Positions 1 to 7,916 of a stretch of DNA of 64,000 bases are shown one piece after another. A model generated the notes under the pieces. It saw only the letters and a list, made by a program, of their open reading frames with translations. It was not told where the DNA came from and did no database searches. The stretch covers positions 124,001 through 188,000 of the forward strand of contig NZ_JMQM01000001.1 of NCBI RefSeq assembly GCF_000733725.1, written 5' to 3'. A program made the position numbers and the translations under genes. The DNA comes from Nitratireductor basaltis. Lineage in GTDB: Bacteria > Pseudomonadota > Alphaproteobacteria > Rhizobiales > Rhizobiaceae. Within the stretch, counting starts at the first letter, position 1, and the number at the start of each line of letters is the position of its first letter.

Positions 1-9
1 GGCCAGGCG

Positions 10-867
10 TCAGGCCTTGGTGCGGGCAAGTCCCTCACGGGCGGGCTCATAATTGGCGTCAAGCTGGAGCGCGCGGCTGTAGGACCGTGCAGCCTTGGCC
101 TTGTCGCCCTGTTGCTCATAGACGAGCGCCTGGTTGGCCCAGCTCTCGGCCAGATTCTCGTCCAGTCGAATGGCCGTATTGAAGTCGGTGAAGGCGTTTT
201 CGGTGTCGCCCAGCGCCAGATACGAAACGCCGCGGCCATTATAGCCGTAAGGCTGGTCGGGGGAGAGGGAGATCGCGGTCGCAAAATCCTCGATGGCGTA
301 TTGATGCTGATTGCTGGCCTGATAGAGCAGCCCCCGACGCAGATAGGCGCGCGGATCGGTAGTGTCGAGCTGGATGGCCCGTTCGAAGTCCTGGAAGGCT
401 TCCTGGGTGCGGCCGTTCAGCCGGTAGATCTCGCCGCGTCCGATATAGGCGGTGTCGTAATTGGGGTTGATGCTGATCGCCTGGGTGTAATCGTTCACCG
501 CATTGGCATTGTCACCCATACGGCGATAGATGAGCGCCCGGTTGGCATAGGCGCGGGCGGAGCGCGGGTCGAGCTGAATGGCCTTGTTGAAGTCTTCCAG
601 CGCTTCGCGATAACGGCCCGCACGACCCAAGGCGGCGCCACGGATGTTATAGGCCTCCGGATCATTGGGAGTGCGTTGGATGACGGCAGTCAGCGATCCA
701 ATGTTTTCCTGGGACCCTTGCGCGGTATCGATGCGCGCCAGATCATCAACCGTGTCGGCGGGGCTGCAGGCTGCGAGTGGGACGATCAGGAATGCTGCCA
801 TCCCCATCTTGCGGAGTACGGTCCCACCAAATCTTGTCCCAAGCTCTGCCATCGGTTTCAAACCCAC
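10..867 (-). CDS. TPR-repeat lipoprotein
   Basis: A tetratricopeptide-repeat protein predicted to be a lipoprotein. The N-terminal hydrophobic stretch ends in a lipobox, L-A-A-C, with the acylated cysteine at about residue 34. From about residue 55 to the end there are roughly six TPR units, each with the typical A-Y-x-N-R-A and A-x-x-D-F-x-x-A-I patterns. Such proteins are scaffolds for protein-protein contacts in the envelope; the partner cannot be told from the sequence. The start used is a GTG at 867 with a GAGGAA ribosome-binding site a few bases upstream; an ATG at 852 (280 residues) is the alternative and keeps the same signal. It lies downstream of rpsU on the same strand but a strong terminator (927-960) separates them, so it probably has its own promoter. 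In Rhizobiales a TPR lipoprotein next to rpsU is a familiar arrangement. Confidence 0.85.
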   Translation of the reverse strand: MGLKPMAELGTRFGGTVLRKMGMAAFLIVPLAACSPADTVDDLARIDTAQGSQENIGSLTAVIQRTPNDPEAYNIRGAALGRAGRYREALEDFNKAIQLDPRSARAYANRALIYRRMGDNANAVNDYTQAISINPNYDTAYIGRGEIYRLNGRTQEAFQDFERAIQLDTTDPRAYLRRGLLYQASNQHQYAIEDFATAISLSPDQPYGYNGRGVSYLALGDTENAFTDFNTAIRLDENLAESWANQALVYEQQGDKAKAARSYSRALQLDANYEPAREGLARTKA

Positions 868-926
868 CCATTCCTCGAATTAAAGCTGTTGCGCATCCTG
901 CGCTGCCAGTTCCGTTGTCGCAAACG

Positions 927-960
927 AAAAAGGTGGCGCTGATCTCGCGATCACGCCACC
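927..960 (-). terminator. Rho-independent terminator of rpsU
   Basis: Read on the minus strand, GGTGGCG plus TGATC pairs with GATCA plus CGCCACC around a GCGA tetraloop with one bulged base, followed directly by five T. It lies about 40 bases after the rpsU stop. Confidence 0.9.
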
Positions 961-997
961 CATGCCGTAAGGCAGGAAATCGTCAAGAAAACGGCAA

Positions 998-1222
998 TCA
1001 GCGAGCTGCCGGCCGTCCCAGAACGCCTTCACGCTGCGCGCGCTTGCGAGCCAGCTTGCGCGCACGGCGCACGGCTTCGGCCTTTTCACGGGCGCGCTTT
1101 TCAGAAGGCTTTTCGTAATGCCCGCGCATCTTCATCTCGCGGAAAATGCCTTCGCGCTGCATCTTTTTCTTAAGCGCGCGAAGCGCCTGATCAACATTGT
1201 TGTCGCGGACGAGTACCTGCAC
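998..1222 (-). CDS. rpsU: 30S ribosomal protein S21
   Basis: Small basic ribosomal protein bS21 (74 residues) of the 30S subunit, which helps mRNA recruitment near the anti-Shine-Dalgarno end of 16S rRNA. The N-terminus [20 protein letters not shown] and the [11 protein letters not shown] segment are diagnostic. The tail after residue 50 is strongly Arg/Lys/Ala rich, as in other alphaproteobacterial S21 proteins. The start is GTG at 1222, preceded by an AGGAAA ribosome-binding site; no ATG fits the conserved N-terminus. The gene is monocistronic: a terminator follows at 927-960 and the upstream region (1223-1425) is shared with a divergent gene. Confidence 0.97.
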   Translation of the reverse strand: MQVLVRDNNVDQALRALKKKMQREGIFREMKMRGHYEKPSEKRAREKAEAVRRARKLARKRAQREGVLGRPAAR

Positions 1223-1425
1223 CGGGGTTTCCTGTCATAGCGTTGATGGTTTACCTGCATTCACGCAGGCAGTGCCCGCAGCGGAAATTTCCACCGCGAA
1301 ATGGGGCGGCTCATAGCAGATGCTCATGAAGCTGTCGAGCTTTTTTCGTCTGATGTGCTTCTTTACCTTCCTCAAACCTCTCTCCGATAGAAATCCGTGA
1401 TGTTGTGTCGGCTAAGGGGGCGGGG

Positions 1426-2484
1426 ATGAGCGAACTGGCAGGCCGTGAGGTTCGATTTCGCAATACGGACATTGCGTTGATGCTAGTAGCTGTTCTTCCT
1501 GCTCTTGGCGTGGGAGGTTACGGGCACCTGATGCTGGGCATCGAAATCCTCGACAAGGGCGAGCCCGATTTCTCACTCTTCGGTGTTGCGAAAACGCTGT
1601 CGGCCATCGTGGCGGCCTTGGGAATAGTGCTTGTTGGCGCGCAGCTGAGAGGACGTAACGCGACAAGCATTCCGCCTCTGGTTCTGCGTTCGCTATCCGG
1701 CAGCATGCTATTTCTTCTCGCCACGGCGCTGGCAGTGATCCTGGTTCCGCGCAGCCTCAACCATTTCGTGCGCGAATTGCAGCCGCTGAGCGTTCTCACC
1801 GAGGTGGTGCTTGTGGGGGCGCTTGTCTTTCTGGTGCTGAGCGTGTCCTCCGCCTGGCGCACCGGGCTTGGAACGCTTATGGGAATCAATGGAAGCGTAA
1901 TCCACGCGCTTCTGTCAGGTGCCGTGTTCCTGATCCTGATGGAAGAGACTTCATGGGGACAGCACTGGATCGGCTTCGGGACGCCGGAGGCGTTCAAGGG
2001 CAATCTCCAGAACGAGACCAATCTCCATAATTTCTATACCTACAGGTTTGAGCTGGTCTATTACAGCACCGCCGTTCTGGCTTTCGTCTTGCTGCCGGCT
2101 TTCTGGCCCAAGCGATTGCCGCAGATGCTGTCGCAGCTTGGCTATTATGTTCCTCCGACATGGTTCGCCTTGTTCGCCCTGCCGGTCTGCGGGCTGATGT
2201 ATGAATCGTGGAACATCATTCCCTACCAGATCTGGTTCTTTTGCGGCCTTCTGACAGCTGTCGTGATCGGGAGGAACGATACCAAGCTGCGCATGGCCGC
2301 ATTGATCCAGGCCGCGCTTCTCATGCTTTCGCAACTGGTCTTCCTGACACTCGGTCACAATATGGAAGATGGCTATGAGCTTTCAGAAGTCCGCGAGTTT
2401 TTCATCAGCGTGCTTATTGCGGGCTATGCGTTGATTACGTGGCGTCGCGCAACGGGCGAGGGGGCTTCAGCTTCGTCAACATAA
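1426..2484 (+). CDS. Polytopic membrane protein of unknown function with an E-E-T-S-W-G-Q motif
   Basis: A 352-residue integral membrane protein with about ten hydrophobic segments spread over its whole length. Two polar motifs stand out around residues 170-200: E-E-T-S-W-G-Q followed by G-T-P-E, and then N-E-T-N-L-H-N. I recall similar motif pairs in uncharacterised bacterial membrane proteins; acidic, Trp and His residues inside a membrane protein suggest a catalytic or ligand-binding pocket, but no reaction can be assigned. The ATG at 1426 is chosen because AAGGGGG lies five bases upstream; a GTG at 1405 would add seven residues without a site. The C-terminus (ATGEGASASST) is polar. It is divergent from rpsU and sits directly before an EcfG-type promoter, but is not driven by it. 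Confidence 0.8.
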   Translation: MSELAGREVRFRNTDIALMLVAVLPALGVGGYGHLMLGIEILDKGEPDFSLFGVAKTLSAIVAALGIVLVGAQLRGRNATSIPPLVLRSLSGSMLFLLATALAVILVPRSLNHFVRELQPLSVLTEVVLVGALVFLVLSVSSAWRTGLGTLMGINGSVIHALLSGAVFLILMEETSWGQHWIGFGTPEAFKGNLQNETNLHNFYTYRFELVYYSTAVLAFVLLPAFWPKRLPQMLSQLGYYVPPTWFALFALPVCGLMYESWNIIPYQIWFFCGLLTAVVIGRNDTKLRMAALIQAALLMLSQLVFLTLGHNMEDGYELSEVREFFISVLIAGYALITWRRATGEGASASST

Positions 2485-2497
2485 TCATCGTCGCCAA

Positions 2498-2523
2498 GGA
2501 ACCGCCTGCCATCACCTTGCGTT
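2498..2523 (+). promoter_or_regulatory. EcfG (general stress response) promoter
   Basis: GGAAC at 2498-2502, a 17-base spacer, and CGTT at 2520-2523 match the known consensus of the alphaproteobacterial general-stress sigma factor EcfG (GGAAC-N16/17-CGTT) without a mismatch. It would start transcription at about 2530, just before the small duplicated-motif gene. Confidence 0.85.
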
Positions 2524-2532
2524 GAGGGGTAA

Positions 2533-2874
<342 letters not shown>

Positions 2875-2880
2875 TGTCGC

Positions 2881-2915
2881 GTGCAGGCGGAACTCATTGA
2901 GAGTTTCGCCTGCAC
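2881..2915 (+). terminator. Terminator-like hairpin after the small stress gene
   Basis: Arms 2881-2895 and 2901-2915 are complementary over 15 bases with one G-T wobble and a five-base loop. It begins six bases after the stop codon. There is no T tract, so it could also be an mRNA-stabilising 3' hairpin. Confidence 0.6.
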
Positions 2916-3048
2916 CGAGCGTTAAGAAAACTTTCCTGGCTCTTGCAGGTAGAAGCGGGTGTGGGCAAAAACATTTGTTCCAGCCATCACTTTACGATTA
3001 TGATTTTCCCGACCGGGGTTTGCACGCCGGTTGCGAGGGGTGACTTCT

Positions 3049-4596
3049 ATGTATGCGGTGGCGCCTGAACCCTACGAACACCTGGAATCTGCAAAGCACC
3101 TGCTCGACGGCCTGCGTCTGGCGGGGGTTGGCGTATGGCGTTGGAAGGTCGACAGCGATTTTCTGCTCTGGACCGACAATCTGACCGAGGTTCATGGCGC
3201 GCCGGCCAGTCGTTACGATGCGACACTCGACAGCTTCAAGCGCGATGTCCATCCCGATGATCTTGACGATGTCTGGCGCGCGATCAGCATCTCCGTTCAG
3301 ACCGGCGAGCCATACAGCTTCATTTACCGCACCAATCCCAAGGTGACCGACCAGGTCCGCTGGATCGAAACCAGAGGCGGTCTGGTGCTCGATGAGAACG
3401 GTGAGAAATGGCTCACCGGCGCCTGCATGGATGTCACCACGCGGGTACGTGCCGAAATGCAGTTGACGCGGCGATTGCGGCAGCAGAGGGCCCTGGAGGA
3501 ACTGGGAAGCTTCGCACTCGGCGAGGAGTCGCTGCAGGCTGTCGCCGATCGCGCGGTGCGCGTTGCAGCCGATGTGCTGGAAGTGCCGCTGGCAAAGATC
3601 CTGCAGCTGACGAACAGTGGCGAAGAACTGGTACTTCTGTCAGGGATCGGTTGGCGGCGGGGCAGCGAAGGCCATGAGCATGTCAGCAACAACGCTTCCA
3701 CCATGGCCGGTTTTACCCTTCAGGAGGGGCGCCCCGTAATTGTCAGCAATCTGGCACTCGAGACGCGCTTCAGCGGGCCGCAGCTCCTGCATGATCACTG
3801 CGTTATCAGTGGGATGAGCACGGTGATCGCCGGCTCTGACGAGCGGCCATTCGGTGTTTTCAGCGTTTACGCAACGACGGCACGAGCATTCGATCCGGCG
3901 GATGCGGAATTTCTGAACGCGTTGGCGCATATTGTTGCGAACAGCGCCCGCCAGATCGCTGCCACCGAACACCGCATGTTGTTGGTGCGCGAGATGGCGC
4001 ATCGGGCGGGAAACATGCTGCAATTGGTGAACACGCTTGCGCATCGGACCTTCACGCCCAATCACGATCTGGCGAAGGCGCATCGCATATTTGCAGAGCG
4101 CTTGGGTTCGTTATCGCGCTCCAACTTCCTGATCGCCAAGGGCGGCTGGACCATGACGCAGTTTGCCAGCCTGGCCCGCGAAGTTCTGGAGCCGTTCAGG
4201 GACAGGGTGGACATGCGTGGCCGCGACGTGCTCCTGCCACCTGAACTCTGCTTCGATCTCGGGCTCATTCTCCATGAGCTTTCGACCAACGCAGTGAAAT
4301 ACGGCACGCTGAAAAATGTGGAAGGGGCAGTGGAGTTATCCTGGCGCATCGAAAGGGACGCGGAAGCCAAGGAATATTTCCTGATGGAGTGGTCGGACGC
4401 GCTGTCCAAAGGGATGGAGCCTTGCACCCAAACGCGTGGGACAGGCTTCGGTTCGAAGCTCATCAGCCTGCTGGTAGAGCAGAAATGGGGCGGCATGACG
4501 TGTACTGATTCTGAAAACGGCTACCGCTTCAGCTGTCGCGTGCCGTTGAACAACACCGAGCCTGCAAGAAACAGCCTGGGCGGCCAGGCTGCCTGA
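3049..4596 (+). CDS. PAS-GAF sensor histidine kinase, HWE/HisKA_2 class
   Basis: A soluble sensor kinase of 515 residues. A PAS domain (about 18-130, with W-R-W-K and V-H-P-D-D) is followed by a GAF domain (about 150-310) and an HWE-type kinase module. The phospho-acceptor is H318 in R-E-M-A-H-R-A-G-N; the N box is H-E-L-S-T-N-A-V-K-Y-G (N414); W-S-D near 448-450 sits where the family has W-x-E; the glycine-rich box is G-T-G-F-G-S-K (464-470). No transmembrane segment is present, so it senses a cytoplasmic signal. HWE kinases in this order commonly feed the PhyR-EcfG stress pathway, and the gene before it has an EcfG promoter, which makes that role plausible but not shown. Position +3 after the histidine is Gly where Lys is usual. 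The ATG at 3049 has GAGGGG eight bases upstream; a TTG at 3031 is less likely. Confidence 0.88.
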   Translation: MYAVAPEPYEHLESAKHLLDGLRLAGVGVWRWKVDSDFLLWTDNLTEVHGAPASRYDATLDSFKRDVHPDDLDDVWRAISISVQTGEPYSFIYRTNPKVTDQVRWIETRGGLVLDENGEKWLTGACMDVTTRVRAEMQLTRRLRQQRALEELGSFALGEESLQAVADRAVRVAADVLEVPLAKILQLTNSGEELVLLSGIGWRRGSEGHEHVSNNASTMAGFTLQEGRPVIVSNLALETRFSGPQLLHDHCVISGMSTVIAGSDERPFGVFSVYATTARAFDPADAEFLNALAHIVANSARQIAATEHRMLLVREMAHRAGNMLQLVNTLAHRTFTPNHDLAKAHRIFAERLGSLSRSNFLIAKGGWTMTQFASLAREVLEPFRDRVDMRGRDVLLPPELCFDLGLILHELSTNAVKYGTLKNVEGAVELSWRIERDAEAKEYFLMEWSDALSKGMEPCTQTRGTGFGSKLISLLVEQKWGGMTCTDSENGYRFSCRVPLNNTEPARNSLGGQAA

Positions 4597-5385
4597 TCAC
4601 AGCGCGGAGATGCCGCCGTCAATGCCGATGGCCTGGCCCGTCATGAAGCTGTTCGCCGGGTCTGCTGCGAACAGAACGGCTGTCACCACCTCGTCGACTT
4701 CGGCCAGCCGCTTCATGGGCACGCCGCGTGTCAGTTCTGCCTCTGCCTTTTCCTGATCTGCCGGAGACATGGAAAGCATCTCGGTCACCATGTCAGTGCG
4801 CGCGAAGGAGGGGCATACGGCGTTTACCCTGATACCCTTGGCGGCATATTCAGCGGCGGCCGTGCGGGTCAGGCCCACCACCCCGTGCTTTGCTGCAGAG
4901 TAAACAGCCAGTCGTGGTGCGCCACCCAGGCCCGCGACCGATGAAATATTGACGATGGCACCCTTGCGTTTCCCCTTTCGATGCTGCCGCTCCATGACGG
5001 GAAGCTGGTGCTTCATGGCGAAGAACACGCCCAAAAGGTCCACTTCCAGCACCCGACGGGCTTCCTCCGAGGGGATGAGGTGAAAGCGCACAAAAGACTG
5101 CGCTATACCGGCATTGTTGATCGCTATGTCGAGCGTGGAAAAATGCTCCACCGCAAGATCAACGAGTGTCTCGGAGGTGTTTTCGTCGGCGATGTCGCCT
5201 GCATGTGCCACCACCGCGCAATCATGACGCTCCTGCAGCTCCGCAACCAATGTCATGAGCGGTTCGGGCTCGTAGTCGGACAGGACCAGATTCGCCCCTT
5301 CGGCAGCCAGGGCGTGAGCGATCGACCGGCCAAATCCACCGCATGCGCCTGTCAGCAGCACGGTGCGTCCGTCAAAGCGCTTCAT
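4597..5385 (-). CDS. Short-chain dehydrogenase/reductase (SDR)
   Basis: A classical SDR of 262 residues. The nucleotide-binding motif T-G-A-C-G-G-F-G is close to the N-terminus, N-N-A-G-I-A follows at about residue 92, and the catalytic Ser and Y-S-A-A-K lie in the middle. The C-terminus G-Q-A-I-G-I-D-G-G is typical of FabG-like enzymes. It should oxidise or reduce a hydroxyl/keto group with NAD(P)H. It is the last gene of a minus-strand run (SDR, MaoC, APH kinase, SDR) next to a divergent acyl-CoA dehydrogenase, so an acyl-CoA or hydroxyacyl intermediate is a likely substrate. The ATG at 5385 is used; another ATG at 5394 would add three residues. Exact substrate unknown. Confidence 0.88.
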   Translation of the reverse strand: MKRFDGRTVLLTGACGGFGRSIAHALAAEGANLVLSDYEPEPLMTLVAELQERHDCAVVAHAGDIADENTSETLVDLAVEHFSTLDIAINNAGIAQSFVRFHLIPSEEARRVLEVDLLGVFFAMKHQLPVMERQHRKGKRKGAIVNISSVAGLGGAPRLAVYSAAKHGVVGLTRTAAAEYAAKGIRVNAVCPSFARTDMVTEMLSMSPADQEKAEAELTRGVPMKRLAEVDEVVTAVLFAADPANSFMTGQAIGIDGGISAL

Positions 5386-5418
5386 CTGCCCCATGTCCCT
5401 GTTCTTCTGCCCCGCGCT

Positions 5419-6450
5419 TCAAGCGCCTTCAACCAAATCCATTGCCAGATCGGCCATGGTTTCAACCTGCTGACCGTAAGCCTCGGCCTTTTGCGGGTTG
5501 GAGGCGTTGCCGTCAAGCGCACGCTTGTAGACACCCTGGCAGATGGCGGCGAGCCTGAAGAAGGCGAATGCCAGGTAAAAATTCCAATGCGGGATGTCCG
5601 ACAGGCCGCGGCGCTGGGCATAGCGCGACACATAGGCCTCTTCCGTGGGCAGACCAAGCTTGTTGCGCTCGATGCCGCCAAGGCCCTTGAACGCCGAGGC
5701 GTGGGGCAGGCGCCACTGCATGCACTGATAGGACAGGTCGGCCAGCGGATGGCCAAGCGTGGAGAGCTCCCAATCAATCAGGGCGAGGATGTCCGGTCGG
5801 TCGGTAGCGAAGATCATGTTGTCGTGGCGGAAGTCGCCATGCACGAGGCAGCTTTGGCCGTCATCCGGTGGCATGTTTTCGCCAAGCCAGGCGATCAGCC
5901 GGTCCATGTTCGCGATCTCACGGGTTTCGGTTGTGCGGTACTGTTCGGACCAGCGCGCATATTGGCGGGCGAAATAGTCGCCGGGCTTGCCGTAGTCTTC
6001 CAGCCCTGCCGCCTTCACATCCACATTGTGCAAAGCGGCGAGCGTCGCATTCATGGCATCGAAGATGGCGGCACGCTCTTCATTGTGGCGGGCTTCAGGC
6101 AGCGCCGGGTCCCAGAAGATACGACCCTCCACATGGCCCATGAGATAGAACATGCGCCCGAGCGGGTTGTCTTCGTCAGCGAGAAAGAGGACCGGTGGGA
6201 CAGGTACCTCCGTTTCGGCAAGAGCCCGCATGACGCGGAACTCGCGATCAACGCGATGGGCGGACTTCAGAAGCTTTCCGGGCGGCTGGGTGCGCAGCAC
6301 GAATTTGCCCGTGCTCGTCTCCAGCATATAGGTCGGGTTCGACTGTCCCGATCCGAACTTTTCGATATGCGCGATGCTTCCAAGCTGCGCGACGCGATCC
6401 TCCAGAAAGGGCCGAAGCGCTTCGATCTCGGATGCGTTGGCTGCGTTCAT
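5419..6450 (-). CDS. APH-fold kinase, ACAD10/11-type (LvaA-like)
   Basis: A 343-residue phosphotransferase of the APH fold. The Brenner-type catalytic loop is H-G-D-F-R-H-D-N (D206, N211) and the metal-binding Asp is in L-I-D-W-E-L-S-T (D226). The N-terminal G-S-G-Q-S-N-P-T, P-P-G-K-L-L and H-x-V-D-R-E-F-x-V segments match the N-terminal kinase domain of animal ACAD11 closely, not antibiotic kinases. Members of this group (LvaA in Pseudomonas putida, ACAD10/11 in animals) are known to phosphorylate 4-hydroxyacyl-CoA. The start codon overlaps the stop of the MaoC gene by four bases (ATGA), so the two are translationally coupled. The matching acyl-CoA dehydrogenase half is encoded divergently at 7917. 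The role is well supported by similarity; the physiological acyl chain is unknown. Confidence 0.87.
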   Translation of the reverse strand: MNAANASEIEALRPFLEDRVAQLGSIAHIEKFGSGQSNPTYMLETSTGKFVLRTQPPGKLLKSAHRVDREFRVMRALAETEVPVPPVLFLADEDNPLGRMFYLMGHVEGRIFWDPALPEARHNEERAAIFDAMNATLAALHNVDVKAAGLEDYGKPGDYFARQYARWSEQYRTTETREIANMDRLIAWLGENMPPDDGQSCLVHGDFRHDNMIFATDRPDILALIDWELSTLGHPLADLSYQCMQWRLPHASAFKGLGGIERNKLGLPTEEAYVSRYAQRRGLSDIPHWNFYLAFAFFRLAAICQGVYKRALDGNASNPQKAEAYGQQVETMADLAMDLVEGA

Positions 6451-6926
6451 GCGTCCTCCCCCGTCCGGTCGGGCATTGCCAGTGTCAGCCAGCGTGCGGT
6501 GATGGCCGGCTTAACGGAGTTCTCGATCTCCATGGCGAGATCATAGTGGATCTCGACAATGCCCGAAGGGCGCACCCGCAGTTCGGCAAGATGAAAGCGC
6601 GTGCGGATGCGCGCGCCGCATTTGACCGGATTGAGGAAGCGGATCTTGTCGAAGCCGAAATTGACGCCCATGCTGGTGCCCTCAAGCCGTGGCACGGCCT
6701 CGAAAACCATCGTGGACAGAAGAGAGAGTGTGAGGAAGCCATGCGCAATGGTGCCGCCATAGGGCGTTTCCTTCGCAGCGCGTTCCGGGTCGGTGTGGAT
6801 GAACTGGTGATCGTCCGTCGCGTCGGCGAACTTGTCGATCATGTCTTGTGTGACCATGCGCCACTCGGACACGCCCACTTCCTGGCCTACAAGTTCGCGG
6901 GCCGCATCGATTGAGATCATCATCAT
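6447..6926 (-). CDS. MaoC-family acyl-CoA hydratase/dehydratase
   Basis: A 159-residue single hot-dog domain protein. The R-hydratase/MaoC signature is present: D-A-T-D-D-H-Q-F-I-H-T-D near residue 38 carries the catalytic Asp/His pair, followed by Y-G-G-T-I-A-H-G-F. It should hydrate trans-2-enoyl-CoA to 3-hydroxyacyl-CoA or do the reverse. Three consecutive ATG codons open the frame; the first is used, and no clear ribosome site distinguishes them. Its stop overlaps the start of the APH-type kinase, and an SDR lies 36 bases upstream, so this is the second gene of the acyl-CoA operon. Confidence 0.9.
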   Translation of the reverse strand: MMMISIDAARELVGQEVGVSEWRMVTQDMIDKFADATDDHQFIHTDPERAAKETPYGGTIAHGFLTLSLLSTMVFEAVPRLEGTSMGVNFGFDKIRFLNPVKCGARIRTRFHLAELRVRPSGIVEIHYDLAMEIENSVKPAITARWLTLAMPDRTGEDA

Positions 6927-6962
6927 GAAGGCGCATCAAGCTCCGTTGGTCATCTTGTTCTT

Positions 6963-7781
6963 CTAGTCGCGGAACAGCCTGATGCCGTGCTGCACGGATT
7001 GGCCCCCGTCAATCGGCAGGATTGCTCCGGTCACGTAAGCGCCTGCGCGCGAGCACAGATACAGGGTGGCACCTGCGATGTCATCCGGCTGGCCGATGCG
7101 ACCCAGCGGCACGCGTGCGCCGACCTTGGCAGCTTTCTCATCGGAGCCGGTCGCAAAGGCGGTCATACGGCTTTGGAAGGGGCCGGGAGCGAAGGCGTTC
7201 ACCGTAATGCGCTTCTCGGTAAATTCGTCTGCAAGCGTGCGGGTCAGGTGATGCACGGCAGCCTTTGAGGCGGTGTAGGAATAGGCGCCTTCCGCGACGG
7301 GTTGGCTACCCATGACCGAACCGAGATTGATGATCCGCGCGGGATCGGCATCGGTGGCTGCCGCCTGAAGCTGGGGCAGAAGCTGGCGGGTCAGGTGGAA
7401 GAGCCCCGTCACATTGACACTCATCACCCGCGCCCAGGCGCTGTAGGGGAAGCTTTCCAGACGCTCGCCCCAGCTGACACCTGCATTGTTGAACAGGATG
7501 TGGAGCTTGTCGCCACGCTCGCCGACTGCCTTTGCCAGTGCGTTGACGCCTTCTTCCGTTCCTACATCGCCGGCAAAGCCTTCAGCCGAACCTGCCGCAT
7601 CAAGGGCGTTCAGCTCTTCTGCCGTTGCCTCGCATTCCTCCCCCCGGCGCGAAGCAATCATGACATGTGCGCCGGCATGAACAAGTGCCGTGGCAGCCAT
7701 ATGGCCGATGCCCGAAGCACCGCCGGTCACCAGCGCGCGCTTTCCCTTCAACGAAAAGAGTTCCTCCACGTAGCTCATCAA
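6963..7781 (-). CDS. SDR family oxidoreductase, first gene of the acyl-CoA operon
   Basis: A 272-residue classical SDR with T-G-G-A-S-G-I-G for nucleotide binding at about residues 19-26, N-N-A-G-V-S at about 97, and the active-site tyrosine and lysine in Y-T-A-S-K. The C-terminal P-I-D-G-G motif is normal. It differs clearly from the SDR at 4597, so the two probably act on different steps, for example keto/hydroxy conversion at different carbons. It heads the minus-strand operon and is divergent from the acyl-CoA dehydrogenase; the 135-base gap should hold both promoters. Substrate not known. Confidence 0.88.
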   Translation of the reverse strand: MMSYVEELFSLKGKRALVTGGASGIGHMAATALVHAGAHVMIASRRGEECEATAEELNALDAAGSAEGFAGDVGTEEGVNALAKAVGERGDKLHILFNNAGVSWGERLESFPYSAWARVMSVNVTGLFHLTRQLLPQLQAAATDADPARIINLGSVMGSQPVAEGAYSYTASKAAVHHLTRTLADEFTEKRITVNAFAPGPFQSRMTAFATGSDEKAAKVGARVPLGRIGQPDDIAGATLYLCSRAGAYVTGAILPIDGGQSVQHGIRLFRD

Positions 7782-7916
7782 GTCTCCTCATCCTTGAGCC
7801 GCCCGCCACTTTCGAGTGATTGACAGGCGGGGGCAGTCTGTTCACCTTTCACGCTTTCGTAAAGGGCGGGTTTTCGCCGGCACGTCCAGCAGGCCAGATG
7901 GCGGGAGGAGATGCGG

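Noticed and set aside
4981-6546. Long plus-strand open frame of 521 codons opposite the SDR and APH genes
   Set aside because: It lies antisense to two well-supported genes, lacks any recognisable motif, and is rich in His/Arg/Gly as expected from a shadow frame in GC-rich DNA.
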